From NCBI RefSeq assembly GCF_000764555.1, contig NZ_CP009574.1:186001-250000 (forward strand): DNA of 64,000 bases, read 5' to 3'. Source of the stretch: Candidatus Francisella endociliophora (GTDB lineage: Bacteria > Pseudomonadota > Gammaproteobacteria > Francisellales > Francisellaceae). Made by a program: the position numbers and the translations under genes. Numbering within the stretch: the first letter of the stretch is position 1; each line of letters begins with the position of its first letter. This document shows, piece by piece, positions 27,132 to 37,222 of this stretch. The notes under the pieces are model-generated. The model was not told the origin of the DNA. It ran no database searches and saw nothing but the letters and a program-made list of their open reading frames with translations.

Positions 27132-28349
27132 CTATTTAATATTTTTTAGTAAACATAGAGTAATTATAGAAATAGTCACTACAGTTAAAATAAGCATTAA
27201 AGGAGTAAACATAAAACCTTCAGCAACTCCAAAACTAGCTAGTGCTAAAAATGCGCCATTAAAAATAGCAAAACTAATATTATAACTAAGACCTAAACCG
27301 GATGCTCTCACTCCTGGTGTAAATAAGGTGCTAGCATAATTCGTAGCAACACCTACTATTAATCCCATAAATACATTATTTATAAGCATTACCTCTAGTA
27401 AAAAGCTTGAATTTTTAACTATACAATAATAAAAAATGCTACCAAAAATTAATAAACCAAATGCTCCTATCAATAAAATAAGTAAAGGGCCAAACTTATC
27501 TGCCATATATCCAGCTGGTATAGATATTATAGAAAAAACAAATAAGTTTATTAATATAAGAGTCGATCCACCCTGTATATGATTCAATTCAAAATAAGTT
27601 GGTAAATAGAGAGAGAAAAATCCTATGACCATAGCGAATATTGAAATAGCAGCTATTGATTTAACTATAGCTTTCTTTTCTTTTTTGAATAAGCTTAAAA
27701 TAGGTACTTTATAATTGCTTTCTTTATTTAAAAATATAGTTGTTTCATGAATTTCTTTCCTGAAGAAATAGCTCACTATAGCAGCAATACCTCCAAGCAT
27801 AAAAGCAACTCTCCAAGCATACTCTTCTGTTAAAAGGTATGTAGTAACTATTTTAGTAATTTCTGCAAAAAATATTCCAAAATTAATAAAACAAAATATT
27901 ATTCCACAAGCCAAACCACCATTTTTCAATAATGATTCTTTAACAAAAACTACAGCACTTGGAATTTCACCCCCTATAGCAGCTCCTTGGACTATTCTTA
28001 GAATTACAAACAGTAGGGTTGCTAAAATCCCCACAGCTTTATAAGAAGGTAAAAGAGCGATTAGAAAAGAAGCCAGACCCATGAGCAATATCGTCAATAT
28101 AAAGGACTTTTTACGTCCATATTTATCACCTATATGACCAAATATAATTCCACCAATAGGTCTTGCGAAGTATCCTACAGCAAAAACTGTAAATGCTGAT
28201 AATGCTTGTAAAGCTTGCGAACCTTCAGCAGGAAAAAAAGTTTTACCAAGTATAATTGCAAACATACCGAATATTACAAAGTCATAAAACTCTAGCATTC
28301 CGCCTATACTAGTCAATAAAATCGTTTTAAATTCTTCTTTTTTAAGCAT
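27132..28349 (-). CDS. MFS transporter, metabolite:H+ symporter type
   Basis: A 405-residue inner-membrane transporter with about 12 helices. The N-terminus (ILLTSIGGMLEFYDFVIFGMFA), the TM2-TM3 motif GRPIGGIIFGHIGDKYGRKKSF-like segment, and IVQGAAIGGEIPSA with FVKE place it with the ProP/ShiA/KgtP group that moves small organic acids or osmolytes with protons. The substrate cannot be deduced. It is divergent from mrp with a 73-bp gap and follows no obvious operon. Confidence 0.85.
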   Translation of the reverse strand: MLKKEEFKTILLTSIGGMLEFYDFVIFGMFAIILGKTFFPAEGSQALQALSAFTVFAVGYFARPIGGIIFGHIGDKYGRKKSFILTILLMGLASFLIALLPSYKAVGILATLLFVILRIVQGAAIGGEIPSAVVFVKESLLKNGGLACGIIFCFINFGIFFAEITKIVTTYLLTEEYAWRVAFMLGGIAAIVSYFFRKEIHETTIFLNKESNYKVPILSLFKKEKKAIVKSIAAISIFAMVIGFFSLYLPTYFELNHIQGGSTLILINLFVFSIISIPAGYMADKFGPLLILLIGAFGLLIFGSIFYYCIVKNSSFLLEVMLINNVFMGLIVGVATNYASTLFTPGVRASGLGLSYNISFAIFNGAFLALASFGVAEGFMFTPLMLILTVVTISIITLCLLKNIK

Positions 28350-28422
28350 ATTTAATTAAGTATAATTACATCCAAATTATTTCAATGATAGCTAATAAAA
28401 TTTAAAAAGCTAACTTTTACTT

Positions 28423-29283
28423 ATGACAAAAATAGAAAATACACTTAAAAGAAAAGTTCAAAAAGGACAAAAGTTAATTCCCAATATAAAAAACATAATC
28501 CTTGTAGCTTCAGGAAAAGGTGGTGTTGGTAAATCTACTGTTACAGCAAACTTAGCCGTAAGTTTTGCAAAAATGGGAGCAAAAGTAGGTGTGTTAGATG
28601 CTGATATATATGGCCCAAGTCAGCCAACGTTGTTTGATTTGAAAGATAACCCACAAACTACCGATAAAAAGAAAATCATCCCTTTAGAGAAATATGATGT
28701 AAAAATGATTTCTATTGGTAATCTTATCGATCCTGACTCTGCTGTCATTTGGAGAGGACCGATAGTTTCTAGAGCATTAATGCAACTTTTAAATGACACC
28801 AACTGGGGTGAACTTGACTATTTATTTTTAGATTTACCACCAGGCACAGGCGATATCCAACTTACAATCTCAAAAAATATACCTGTAACAGGAGCTGTTA
28901 TAGTTACAACCCCTCAAGACTTATCTTTAATAGATGCAAAAAGGGCGGTTACAATGTTTGAAAAGGTTGATATAAAAACCCTTGGAGCCATAGAGAACAT
29001 GAGTTATTACATCTGTCCAAAATGCGGTCATAATGATTATATTTTTGGAGAGGATGGGGCGCATCTGTTATGTGGTAAAAACAATATTGAGTTTCTAGGT
29101 AATTTACCTCTTCATAAAGCAATTCGTGAAAATTCAGATAATGGTAAACCATATATAAGCTTAGAAAAAGATGATAATATAAATCATAGTTATATTACTG
29201 TAGCTGAGAACTTATTAAATGAAATTGAAAAACTACCAAAGGCAAGTAGTTTAGATTCTATTGGTGTTAAATTAGAAAACTAA
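28423..29283 (+). CDS. mrp: Mrp/ApbC iron-sulfur cluster carrier ATPase
   Basis: A P-loop ATPase that binds and delivers Fe-S clusters to apoproteins. The deviant Walker A GKGGVGKS is at residues 31-38, with [21 protein letters not shown] and the C198-x2-C201 pair (ICPKCG) that bridges the cluster in the dimer. At 286 residues it lacks the N-terminal MIP18-like domain found in longer Mrp proteins, as in many ApbC forms. dcd follows after 10 bp, a likely operon. Confidence 0.95.
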   Translation: MTKIENTLKRKVQKGQKLIPNIKNIILVASGKGGVGKSTVTANLAVSFAKMGAKVGVLDADIYGPSQPTLFDLKDNPQTTDKKKIIPLEKYDVKMISIGNLIDPDSAVIWRGPIVSRALMQLLNDTNWGELDYLFLDLPPGTGDIQLTISKNIPVTGAVIVTTPQDLSLIDAKRAVTMFEKVDIKTLGAIENMSYYICPKCGHNDYIFGEDGAHLLCGKNNIEFLGNLPLHKAIRENSDNGKPYISLEKDDNINHSYITVAENLLNEIEKLPKASSLDSIGVKLEN

Positions 29284-29293
29284 GAGAGAAATT

Positions 29294-29860
29294 ATGGCAA
29301 TTAAGTCTGACAAATGGATAAAGAAAATGTCTCAAGATCATAATATGATTGATCCTTTTGAGGCAGGACAAGTAAAAGTAGCAAATAATGAAAAGATAGT
29401 CTCTTATGGCACCTCTAGCTATGGCTATGATGTTCGGTGTGCTGATGAATTTAAAATTTTTACAAACATTAATTCGTCAATTGTTGACCCTAAACATTTT
29501 GATGATAAAAATTTTGTCGATTTTAAAGGTGATGTTTGTATTATTCCTCCAAACTCTTTTGCACTTGCTCGTACAGTTGAGAAATTTAAGATTCCAAGAG
29601 ATACCCTAGTTGTATGTTTAGGCAAATCAACTTATGCTAGATGTGGAATCATTGTAAATGTAACTCCGCTTGAGCCAGAATGGGAAGGTTATGTTACTTT
29701 AGAGTTTTCAAATACAACTCCTTTACCTGCTAGAATCTATGCAAATGAGGGGGTTGCTCAAATGTTATTCTTCCAATCAGATGAAGAGTGTGAGACTTCA
29801 TATGCAGATAAAGGTGGTAAATATCAAGGACAGGTTGGTGTTACTTTACCAAAGTGCTAA
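29294..29860 (+). CDS. dcd: dCTP deaminase
   Basis: Deaminates dCTP to dUTP, the start of dTMP supply. The 188 residues match the trimeric E. coli-type enzyme: SSYGYDVRC near 41-49, the nucleotide-binding KSTYAR (111-116), and the catalytic glutamate E137 in GYVTLEFSN followed by EGVAQMLFF. The C-terminus [13 protein letters not shown] is family-typical. A GAGAG-like ribosome site lies just before the ATG. Ends 5 bp from the convergent MscS-type gene. Confidence 0.97.
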   Translation: MAIKSDKWIKKMSQDHNMIDPFEAGQVKVANNEKIVSYGTSSYGYDVRCADEFKIFTNINSSIVDPKHFDDKNFVDFKGDVCIIPPNSFALARTVEKFKIPRDTLVVCLGKSTYARCGIIVNVTPLEPEWEGYVTLEFSNTTPLPARIYANEGVAQMLFFQSDEECETSYADKGGKYQGQVGVTLPKC

Positions 29861-29865
29861 TTAAC

Positions 29866-31053
29866 TTATTTTGTTATTCTACCAGTAACAGCTTGAAAGG
29901 CTTTTAGATCAAACACTTGTAAACTAGCAAATACATAATCAAAAATATCTGCTTGTATTTTCTCATAATTTACCCAATTTGTATCATTTGTAAATATATA
30001 TAATTCCACAGGTAAGCCTGTTTCTGTTGGTTGTAATTCTCTAATTAAAAAAGTTAAGCCTAGATGTATCTGAGGGTGATTACGTAAATAATTTTCAATA
30101 TACGTTCTAAATAGAGTTATATTCGTTATTTTTTGATTCTTTTTAGTTTCAATAAATTCTTTTAAATACTCTTCATTTTGAAGTTTAGCAAGCAATTCTG
30201 GCTCACAAAATCTAATAGTATCAATATCTATATTAACAGATCTTTTAATTCTACGACCACCGGTTTCAACCATTCCTCGCCAATTTTGCACACTATTATT
30301 TATAAGAGTGTAAGTAGGTACCGTTGATATGGTTTTATCAAAATTGCGAATTTTAACAGTATTTATAGAAACCTCCATAACATCACCATCAACTCCTGCC
30401 GATGGAATAGTGATCCAATCACCAACTCTAACAAGATCTAATGCTGCAACTTGAATATTTGTCACAAAGCCAAGTATAGTATCCTTAAATACCAACATTA
30501 ATACTGCAGACATTGCCCCTAAACCTGTTAAAAAGGCTATTGGAGACTTATTCAAAAGAAGTGAGACAACTAAAATAAAGCCTAATATAAACAGAATAAT
30601 TTTTACAACTTGAGCATAGCTTCTCAATGAGTGATGCTTAAAATATGAAAAAGTTTGGAAGTAATTAAAAATTGCATCTACAAGAGCTATTAAAAACCAT
30701 ATTAAGTATATCGTAATATATACTTGAGCCATTAGTTTTATAAAGCCAACGATACTTATAGTCCAACTATTTTCTGGATGGCTAGCAACTCCAATTGCTA
30801 CATAAATAAATATAGCTGGTGCAATACGTGATAATTTTGTAAAAACTTTATTCTCAGCTAATAAATTTGCCGCTAAAATATTACTTTTTGAAAATATACT
30901 TCTAACTACAGAAAGTATATATCTATTGATTATAAACCCTATCGATAGAGATAATAATAGTACTATTAAAAAAATAGTTAAGAATGCTAAAATAAGAGAT
31001 ATTTGACTATGTCCTATTAGGTTTATATAGTAACCTTTTAATATTTCCATCAT
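29866..31053 (-). CDS. MscS-family mechanosensitive channel, YbdG-like
   Basis: A 395-residue inner-membrane channel protein opened by membrane tension during hypo-osmotic shock. Five helices precede the pore helix (about 170-195: SPIAFLTGLGAMSAVLMLVFKDTILGFVTNIQ), then the beta domain with VGDWITIPSAGVDGDVMEVSINTVKIRNFD and a C-terminal alpha/beta domain. This matches the YbdG/MscM type rather than small MscS (286 residues). AAGGA lies before the start. It follows lptE after 37 bp on the same strand. Confidence 0.88.
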   Translation of the reverse strand: MMEILKGYYINLIGHSQISLILAFLTIFLIVLLLSLSIGFIINRYILSVVRSIFSKSNILAANLLAENKVFTKLSRIAPAIFIYVAIGVASHPENSWTISIVGFIKLMAQVYITIYLIWFLIALVDAIFNYFQTFSYFKHHSLRSYAQVVKIILFILGFILVVSLLLNKSPIAFLTGLGAMSAVLMLVFKDTILGFVTNIQVAALDLVRVGDWITIPSAGVDGDVMEVSINTVKIRNFDKTISTVPTYTLINNSVQNWRGMVETGGRRIKRSVNIDIDTIRFCEPELLAKLQNEEYLKEFIETKKNQKITNITLFRTYIENYLRNHPQIHLGLTFLIRELQPTETGLPVELYIFTNDTNWVNYEKIQADIFDYVFASLQVFDLKAFQAVTGRITK

Positions 31054-31090
31054 TATTTATTATCCTTTTTTATTCAAAGTTAACTTTATA

Positions 31091-31660
31091 CTATGCTTCA
31101 GATTCTTTCTTAGTTTTAGTAGAAGATTTTTGCTGTGAATTATCCTTACTTGGTAATAGTGCTGCAACTTGAGAAATCATATTATTAACTAATTGCCCTT
31201 GGAGATAAGTATAGATTCTATCAGCTTCACTATTTTGAGCTAGCTGAGTACCTGTATTTGATTGCCAGAATTGTTGTGTACTCAAAGATTTATTAGGTAT
31301 TACAGGTGTTTTCTCATCAGGTCTAACTACATTATATGTCACCGTATAAATAAGTTGATATGTATTGTTTGATGCTCCACCAACAACACTGGTCATTTGT
31401 GATCTCTTTTGAACATTTTGAATATTTATAATATAATCAGCAGCCTTTTCATCAGTTACAATTTGAGCCTTATAGCCATTTAAGCTGCTTCTAACATCAT
31501 TAGCAAATGAACTAAAGTTATTACCTTGAATATAAAACTTACTTCCTATAATACTATTAAAATTACCTGCATTAGCTCCTGTTATAACACCCCTAGGATG
31601 AAACCCACATGAGGCTAAGGCTAATAAAAATGCCAGAACTAAAGCTATATATTTTTTCAT
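31091..31660 (-). CDS. lptE: LPS-assembly lipoprotein LptE
   Basis: Outer-membrane lipoprotein that plugs the LptD barrel and helps insert lipopolysaccharide. The 189 residues begin with a signal peptide ending in a lipobox (LALASC, C18), followed by GFHPRG, the usual LptE start. The body is of the LptE size and pattern (YQLIYTVTYNVV), and the C-terminus is low-complexity and basic. Position directly after leuS (9 bp) is the conserved arrangement in gammaproteobacteria and gives much of the confidence. Confidence 0.87.
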   Translation of the reverse strand: MKKYIALVLAFLLALASCGFHPRGVITGANAGNFNSIIGSKFYIQGNNFSSFANDVRSSLNGYKAQIVTDEKAADYIINIQNVQKRSQMTSVVGGASNNTYQLIYTVTYNVVRPDEKTPVIPNKSLSTQQFWQSNTGTQLAQNSEADRIYTYLQGQLVNNMISQVAALLPSKDNSQQKSSTKTKKESEA

Positions 31661-31669
31661 AATAAACCT

Positions 31670-34111
31670 CTATTTAACTACTATATTCATTAACTTTTGT
31701 GGTACATAAATCACTTTTACAATTTGTTTATCAACTATGAAAGATTTAACTCCTTCATCAGCTAATACAGATTCTTCTATCTGCTCCTTTGAAAGTGATG
31801 CATCAAGCTCTAATTTTGCTTTTAGCTTACCGTTGATTTGTACCACTAAAAGAAACTCATCTTTTTCAAGAGCATTATCATCAACAGTAGGGAAGTGAGT
31901 ATGTAGAATATCATCGCCTAAACCAATCTCTTGCCATAAGTGATGACAGATATGAGGAGTGAAAGGTGATAATATTTTCAATAAGATACCAAATCCTTCG
32001 GCTTTAACACTATTAGATAAATCATCATAATTATTAAGCGTATTTAAAATCTTCATACACGCAGATACAACAGTATTAAACTGGCTTTTATCAAAGTCAA
32101 AAATAGCTTGTTTTAAGTTTACATGGATTTCGTAACGAGCTTTTTTATCATCTTTTGATAATACTTTAGTATCTATAGTGACATTTTTTGTCAATATTTC
32201 TTTGTTTGTATAAGCATAGTTATAAACCTTACGCAGAAACTTATTAGCCCCATCAACACCAGTTTCTGACCATTCTAGCGATTGCTCAGGAGGGGCTGCA
32301 AACATACTAAACAGTCTAACAGTATCAGCACCATACTTATCTATTAGCTCTTGAGGATCTACCGTATTGCCTTTAGATTTGGACATTTTAGCACCATCTT
32401 TTAGTACCATTCCTTGGGTAAGCAGATCTTTAAACGGCTCATCAGATGTTACTAAACCTTCATCACGCATTAACTTATGGAAAAATCTTGCATAAAGTAA
32501 GTGCATAATTGCATGCTCAATACCGCCGATATACTTATCAACAGGTAGCCAATAATTAGCTTCATCACTTAGCATTCTATCAGCAGTAGGGCATGTGTAT
32601 CTTGCATAATACCAAGATGATTCAAAGAATGTATCAAATGTGTCAGTTTCTCTTCTTGCTGGTTTACTACATCTTGGACATGCTACGTCTAAAAATTCTG
32701 GCATGTCTTTTAAAGGTGAACCAGCTTCAGTAAGAGTTACATCTGTAGGTAGTTTAACTGGCAGATTTTCTTCTTTTTCAGGGACAACTCCACAATCATC
32801 ACAATGAACCATAGGAATAGGACAGCCCCAATATCTTTGACGAGAAATACCCCAGTCATGAATTCTGAAATTTGTAGTTTCATAGCCTTTATCATTATCA
32901 AAAAGATATTTTTTGATTGCTTGATAAGCTTTTTTGAAATTTAAGCCATTAAGTTCACTAGAGTTTACTAAAATTCCTTTTTCAGTAAATGCTTCTTTTT
33001 CTAAATCTATCTTTAATTTTTTATCATTTGACTCAATTACTTGTTTAAGTGGGATACTATACTTCTGTGCAAACTCCCAGTCTCTTTGATCGTGTGCAGG
33101 AACTGACATCACAGCTCCAGAGCCATATCCCATAAGTACAAAATTTGCTACCCATACATCTACAGTTTCTCCAGAAATAGGGTGAGTTACTTTAATAGAT
33201 GTTTTAAAGCCTTTTTTCTCTTGAGTTGCTAGATCAGCCTCCATCGTAGATAGCTTTTTACACTCATCTATAAATGCTGCTAATTCAGGGTTAGTTTTTG
33301 CTTCTTCAAGAGCAAGAGGGTGTTCAGGTGCTATACCAAGATAGCTAACACCCATTAAAGTATCTGGACGAGTTGTAAAAACTTCAATTTCTTGATCAGA
33401 GTTTTCAATTTTAAACTTAACTGTTAAGCCTTTTGACTTACCAATCCAGTTTGTTTGCATAGTTTTAACCGCATCTGGCCAACCATCTAATTGATCTATA
33501 TCTTTTAGAAGTTCATCAGCATAATCTGTTATTTTTAAAAACCATTGTGGGATTTCTTTTTTTTCTACTAAAGCGCCAGATCTCCAACCTCTACCATCAA
33601 CAACTTGCTCATTTGCAAGAACTGTCTGATCTATAGGGTCCCAGTTTACAACTGAGTTTTTACGATATGCTAACCCTTTTTTGTATAGTTGAATAAAGAA
33701 CCATTGTTCCCATTTATAATAACTTTCGTCACAAGTAGCAACCTCTCTAGACCAATCAAAACTAAAACCAAGCGAATCAAGCTGAGATCTCATATAAGCA
33801 ATATTACTTTTTGTCCATTCATAAGGTGATTTTTTATGCTTGATAGCAGCATTTTCAGCAGGTAAACCAAATGCATCCCAACCCATTGGATGAAGAACAT
33901 TCTTGCCTTGCATTTTTTGATATCTGGCAATCACATCACCAATTGTATAATTACGTACATGTCCCATGTGTAGAGTACCACTTGGATATGGTAGCATTGA
34001 TAGACAGTAGAATTTTTCTTTATTTTTGTCTTCTACAGCCTTAAAAGACTCATTGTCACGCCAATATTTTTGAGCATCTTGCTCAATTTGAGTAAAGTTA
34101 TATTCGCTCAT
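31670..34111 (-). CDS. leuS: Leucyl-tRNA synthetase
   Basis: Class I aminoacyl-tRNA synthetase charging tRNA-Leu. The 813 residues show the HIGH-type motif HMGH (48-51) in [18 protein letters not shown], the CP1 editing domain with [12 protein letters not shown], a Cys-pair zinc region ([16 protein letters not shown] and [11 protein letters not shown]), and KMSKS at 575-579. The order is canonical and complete. It leads into lptE. Confidence 0.98.
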   Translation of the reverse strand: MSEYNFTQIEQDAQKYWRDNESFKAVEDKNKEKFYCLSMLPYPSGTLHMGHVRNYTIGDVIARYQKMQGKNVLHPMGWDAFGLPAENAAIKHKKSPYEWTKSNIAYMRSQLDSLGFSFDWSREVATCDESYYKWEQWFFIQLYKKGLAYRKNSVVNWDPIDQTVLANEQVVDGRGWRSGALVEKKEIPQWFLKITDYADELLKDIDQLDGWPDAVKTMQTNWIGKSKGLTVKFKIENSDQEIEVFTTRPDTLMGVSYLGIAPEHPLALEEAKTNPELAAFIDECKKLSTMEADLATQEKKGFKTSIKVTHPISGETVDVWVANFVLMGYGSGAVMSVPAHDQRDWEFAQKYSIPLKQVIESNDKKLKIDLEKEAFTEKGILVNSSELNGLNFKKAYQAIKKYLFDNDKGYETTNFRIHDWGISRQRYWGCPIPMVHCDDCGVVPEKEENLPVKLPTDVTLTEAGSPLKDMPEFLDVACPRCSKPARRETDTFDTFFESSWYYARYTCPTADRMLSDEANYWLPVDKYIGGIEHAIMHLLYARFFHKLMRDEGLVTSDEPFKDLLTQGMVLKDGAKMSKSKGNTVDPQELIDKYGADTVRLFSMFAAPPEQSLEWSETGVDGANKFLRKVYNYAYTNKEILTKNVTIDTKVLSKDDKKARYEIHVNLKQAIFDFDKSQFNTVVSACMKILNTLNNYDDLSNSVKAEGFGILLKILSPFTPHICHHLWQEIGLGDDILHTHFPTVDDNALEKDEFLLVVQINGKLKAKLELDASLSKEQIEESVLADEGVKSFIVDKQIVKVIYVPQKLMNIVVK

Positions 34112-34186
34112 TGAGATATTTATTCCAGTTAATAGTTAGATTTAAAAATTTGATAGGTCAATTTTATTTGAAAATGAAGAAAATAT

Positions 34187-34597
34187 CTAGTTCTCAGACA
34201 TCCAAGTTTCGAGAATTACACATGCTGCTAAGGCATCAACTTTTAAGTGTGATACTTTTTTATTTTTTACACTCTCAAGACGCCAGCGAGCTTCACGCGT
34301 TGAATAAGCTTCGTTAACCATGTGTACATTTCTTTGGTAGCGCTCTTTTACCAATTTAGCAAAATCTTTAGCTGCTTTGGTTATATCAGTTTCAAAATCT
34401 TGAGTATCTAGCGGTAAGCCAACAACAATATCAGAAGGATTCCATCTTTTAATAATTTTATCTAGGTCTATCCAATTAGGCACACCATCATAAGCTTCAA
34501 CTGTACCAATAGGTGTAGCAGTTTTAGTAATCATTTGACCACTAGCTAGACCAATACGAGCCTTACCAAAATCAATAGCAATTAAAGATTGAAACAT
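34187..34597 (-). CDS. ruvX: RuvX/YqgF Holliday-junction resolvase-like nuclease
   Basis: A 136-residue RNase H-fold protein implicated in 16S rRNA 5' maturation and proposed as a Holliday-junction resolvase. The first strand IAIDFGKARIGLASG holds the catalytic aspartate D9; IVVGLPLDTQ and VNEAYSTREARWRLE carry the middle acidic motif; DALAACVILETWM ends it with the last aspartate. The start overlaps the last base of yqgE, as in the classic yqgE-yqgF pair. Confidence 0.95.
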   Translation of the reverse strand: MFQSLIAIDFGKARIGLASGQMITKTATPIGTVEAYDGVPNWIDLDKIIKRWNPSDIVVGLPLDTQDFETDITKAAKDFAKLVKERYQRNVHMVNEAYSTREARWRLESVKNKKVSHLKVDALAACVILETWMSEN

Positions 34598-35178
34598 TAG
34601 CCATTACCTATATTTTTAAATAATGAATCTAGATTTTGTAGACTATATCCGGCATGTTCAAGATGGTATTGCCACTTTGTTTTATTCTCATAATTAAAGA
34701 GTATCTTTTTACTTAATTTATCAGTAACAATCCAATCATTAGCTTTAATTTCATTTGTCAATTGGTCTTTTGTCCAGCAGCTATAACCAACGACTGGTAA
34801 AAAATACTCAGGAAGAATATTGTTAGCCAAATCTTCTAAAATATCTATAGATGCAGTAATAGCTAACCCCTCATCAAGTTTAATAGTAGAACTATAGTTT
34901 CTACCATTTGTTGTATGAAGTATTAAAATTTTATGTGGACTAATCGGACCACCCATGTAAAGAGGGTGATGTAATATTTCTTCAAATGTATTATTACAAG
35001 GTATTTCAAGCTCCTCAAACACATCTTTTAGAGTATCCTCTAGAGGTTTATTAATAATTAACCCCATAGCCCCATGTTTATCGTTCTGACATAAATAAAT
35101 AACAGATTTGGTAAATATAGCATCATTTTTTATGAGTGGTGTTGCTAATAAAATTTCACTTTTATGGTTTTGGAACAT
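34597..35178 (-). CDS. yqgE: UPF0301 protein YqgE
   Basis: A 193-residue conserved protein of unknown function (DUF179/AlgH family). Family stretches: KSEILLATPLIKNDAIFTKSVIYLCQN at the N-terminus, GAMGLIINKPLE, LYMGGPISPHKILILHT, and a C-terminal ANDWIVTDKLSKKILF. Coupled by a one-base overlap to ruvX, the pairing seen across gammaproteobacteria. Confidence 0.93.
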   Translation of the reverse strand: MFQNHKSEILLATPLIKNDAIFTKSVIYLCQNDKHGAMGLIINKPLEDTLKDVFEELEIPCNNTFEEILHHPLYMGGPISPHKILILHTTNGRNYSSTIKLDEGLAITASIDILEDLANNILPEYFLPVVGYSCWTKDQLTNEIKANDWIVTDKLSKKILFNYENKTKWQYHLEHAGYSLQNLDSLFKNIGNG

Positions 35179-35218
35179 ATTATATATCTTAATAAAAATT
35201 AACTTCTTTTTTATAAAA

Positions 35219-35620
35219 ATGGCTCAAATAAAAGCCGCAGTGGCAATCATTTTAAATGAAGATAAATCTAAAGTCTATATCAGCCTAAGGCAAAAGCATC
35301 AGACTTATAGTAATTATTGGGAGTTCCCTGGTGGTAAGCTTGAAAATAATGAAACCTTTGATGAATGTGTTAAAAGAGAACTATACGAAGAGGTAGGAAT
35401 AGAAAAATGCGTTTTAAAGCCTTATATAAGCAAAAAACATATTAATAAGGACAATATTCACGTTAGTCTCAATTTTTTCATTGTTGAAGCCTATAAGGGC
35501 ATTCCTTACCCAAAAGAAAATCAAAGATTACAACTTATAAATATTTCTGAGTTAAATAATTTTAAATTTCTTCCAGCAAGTTTAGAAATAATAAAGAAAC
35601 TTCAAAAAGATTACCTTTAA
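35219..35620 (+). CDS. Nudix hydrolase, MutT-like
   Basis: A 133-residue Nudix hydrolase, of the kind that clears 8-oxo-dGTP or other nucleoside diphosphate derivatives. The Nudix box G-x5-E-x7-REx2EExG is complete in GGKLENNETFDECVKRELYEEVG. The frame is open further upstream, but the ATG at 35219 begins the family-typical MAQIKAAVAIIL; the 37 codons before it overlap the yqgE start on the other strand and are unlike protein. Assignment as true MutT is likely but not certain. Confidence 0.87.
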   Translation: MAQIKAAVAIILNEDKSKVYISLRQKHQTYSNYWEFPGGKLENNETFDECVKRELYEEVGIEKCVLKPYISKKHINKDNIHVSLNFFIVEAYKGIPYPKENQRLQLINISELNNFKFLPASLEIIKKLQKDYL

Positions 35621-35680
35621 AAAATCACGAAAGAATAGGGTTATCCACAGCAGAAAAATAACTTTCTTCACATTTACACA

Positions 35681-35708
35681 ATTTAACATAATATGTATTA
35701 TGCGAATG
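35681..35708 (-). other. dif: dif site, XerC/XerD chromosome dimer resolution site
   Basis: Read on the minus strand: a XerC-side arm CATTCGCATAA, a six-base centre TACATA and a XerD-side arm TTATGTTAAAT. The XerD arm is identical to that of E. coli dif as I remember it, and 23 of the 28 positions agree overall; differences fall in the outer XerC arm and the centre, where dif sites vary. It lies in a 192-bp convergent gap, a neutral place for a terminus site. The inner CATAATA-TG-TATTATG (35687-35702) forms a 16-bp near-palindrome. This marks the likely replication terminus. Confidence 0.85.
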
Positions 35709-35812
35709 TTTATATTTGTGTGGAAATTATTGTACAACTCTAAAACCATTGATTTTAAAGGCTTTTAGCTTGTTTACTAGAATATAAAAGACTTAAAAGA
35801 TATATTATGAGA

Positions 35813-36187
35813 TTAGATTTCTATGTACTTGTGCTCTAACTCTAAAGAATTCTTTGAACTTATATCAAAATTAGAAACTTCTTTTTGATTTTGAGTTTTA
35901 ATAATGAAACTCATATCTTTGGATTTTTTATATAGCCGATTTATAAAACTTTTTTTGCAATTATTTTCAAGTAACCTAATCTCTTGACCACCTGCTAGCG
36001 TTTCTAAATCCTTCCAAGCATTTTTCACTAATTTCTTAATATCATTATTAGAAATTCTGTTTAAAACATGCTCTAAATTTACCTCTTGTAATGAGTCTTT
36101 ATTATCAGAATAATAGTTAGATTTTATTATTGATAATAAAGTTCTCATTCCTTGATTTTCTTTTATTACACAATATTTTCTGGACAT
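35813..36187 (-). CDS. Orphan small protein beside dif
   Basis: A 124-residue soluble, basic, mostly helical protein that I do not recognise. I place the start at 36187 because AAGGAG lies 7 bases before that ATG; the frame stays open to 36244 but has no ribosome site there. A segment near the middle (WKDLETLAGGQEIRLLENN) is the most ordered-looking part. No signal peptide, membrane helix or catalytic motif. The nearest neighbours are the dif site (105 bp downstream) and a long AT-rich gap upstream. It might be cargo integrated at dif or a lineage-specific gene. Confidence 0.6.
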   Translation of the reverse strand: MSRKYCVIKENQGMRTLLSIIKSNYYSDNKDSLQEVNLEHVLNRISNNDIKKLVKNAWKDLETLAGGQEIRLLENNCKKSFINRLYKKSKDMSFIIKTQNQKEVSNFDISSKNSLELEHKYIEI

Positions 36188-36719
36188 ATTGATTCTCCTT
36201 ACTGTATATAAAGTTATTAAAAATAACAGATAAGCTCTGATCAAAAAATTCTTTAGTTTTGTATATAATTTCTAAAAAATCACTTTTCATTACTAATCTA
36301 TTAACCTCTTTTTTTCAAAAAAACTTTATATAAAAAATACCAGTAAAGAGACTTTATGGTACAAGTTCATAAAACAATAATGAACTGACAATTATATTAT
36401 CTGCTAAAAGTCATAAAAAATAGACTTGTAAAACACCAAAAAATACTCTCTATATTGAAAAATATGAGTTTTCTTAATTATAAGAAATTCTTATAGAAAA
36501 AAGTATTGCATTATAAAAAATTTTTCTAAAAATACCAAAACCCTTTTATTATATAGTTTATATAAGTAACAAATCTATAAAACTGATTATTTATCTTGAA
36601 TGATACCAATAAAAGAAATTTCAATTGCTAGATAAAATTTCATAGAAAATCATATTTATAAATCATTTTTTCTTATATATAAATACTTAACTCTAAGATT
36701 TTCTTATTATAAATTGTTT
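36188..36719. other. 532-bp very AT-rich non-coding stretch
   Basis: The longest gene-free segment of the window. No open frame with a ribosome site, tRNA or rRNA was found. It holds a hairpin TTCTTA-ATTA-TAAGAA (36471-36486), several A and T runs, and on its left side the presumed promoter of the small gene at 35813. I see no insertion-sequence ends or repeats longer than a few bases. Confidence 0.55.
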
Positions 36720-37166
36720 TTAATTTTCTAAATTATCTTTTTCTAGTAATTGCTTAGTTGTTTTAGCAATATTTGACCAAATTATGATAAATAAAACTAA
36801 ACTTATAATCGTTGTTGCAATATTGATAAGAGGCACTAAGTTTAATATAGTTAATCCAACATACCAATAAACCAAAACTCCTTTGAACTTTAGAGTTTGA
36901 TTATGTTTTGACTGATATATCTTAATTTGATCATCTAACTTTACAGCGACAACAACTAAAGCTATATATGACCATAAAGGCAGCAATTGAGTCCAAAGCC
37001 ATGCCCCATGAATTTTATAACTCCCATTCTGCTTGGCTAGTATTCTAGCAAGTCTCTGTTGTGATAAAATAAACATCACTGAAACAGCAAAAGAAGCAAT
37101 TATAAGAGTTACAAAAGATAGCTCAATAATTAAACTAAGAGCCTCTGGAGATACAGAGTTATCCAT
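36720..37166 (-). CDS. Small multi-pass membrane protein, family unknown
   Basis: 148 residues with hydrophobic segments at about 11-35, 55-76 and 96-130 (the last long enough for two helices), so three or four helices. The motif GAWLWTQLLPLWSYIALV before a charged loop resembles small uncharacterised inner-membrane proteins, but I cannot name a family with confidence. It follows the GH3 gene on the same strand after 56 bp, so it may share that transcript. Confidence 0.6.
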   Translation of the reverse strand: MDNSVSPEALSLIIELSFVTLIIASFAVSVMFILSQQRLARILAKQNGSYKIHGAWLWTQLLPLWSYIALVVVAVKLDDQIKIYQSKHNQTLKFKGVLVYWYVGLTILNLVPLINIATTIISLVLFIIIWSNIAKTTKQLLEKDNLEN

Positions 37167-37222
37167 ATTTCTTACTTAAGTTATTTAATGTAATGTAGAT
37201 TCAGATTTTATACTAGAATTAA

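Noticed and set aside
35108-35218. N-terminal extension of the Nudix gene
   Set aside because: It overlaps the start of yqgE on the opposite strand, reads like shadow translation and lies before the family-typical start MAQIKAAVAIIL.
35641-35649. A perfect DnaA box (TTATCCACA) close to dif, suggesting an origin
   Set aside because: Only one perfect box, with a second 7/9 match nearby at 35720-35728; no cluster, no AT-rich unwinding element next to dnaA/dnaN/gidA. One chance match is expected in a window of this size, and the nearby dif points to the terminus instead.
36188-36244. Upstream extension of the orphan gene at 35813
   Set aside because: No ribosome site, while AAGGAG precedes the ATG at 36187.
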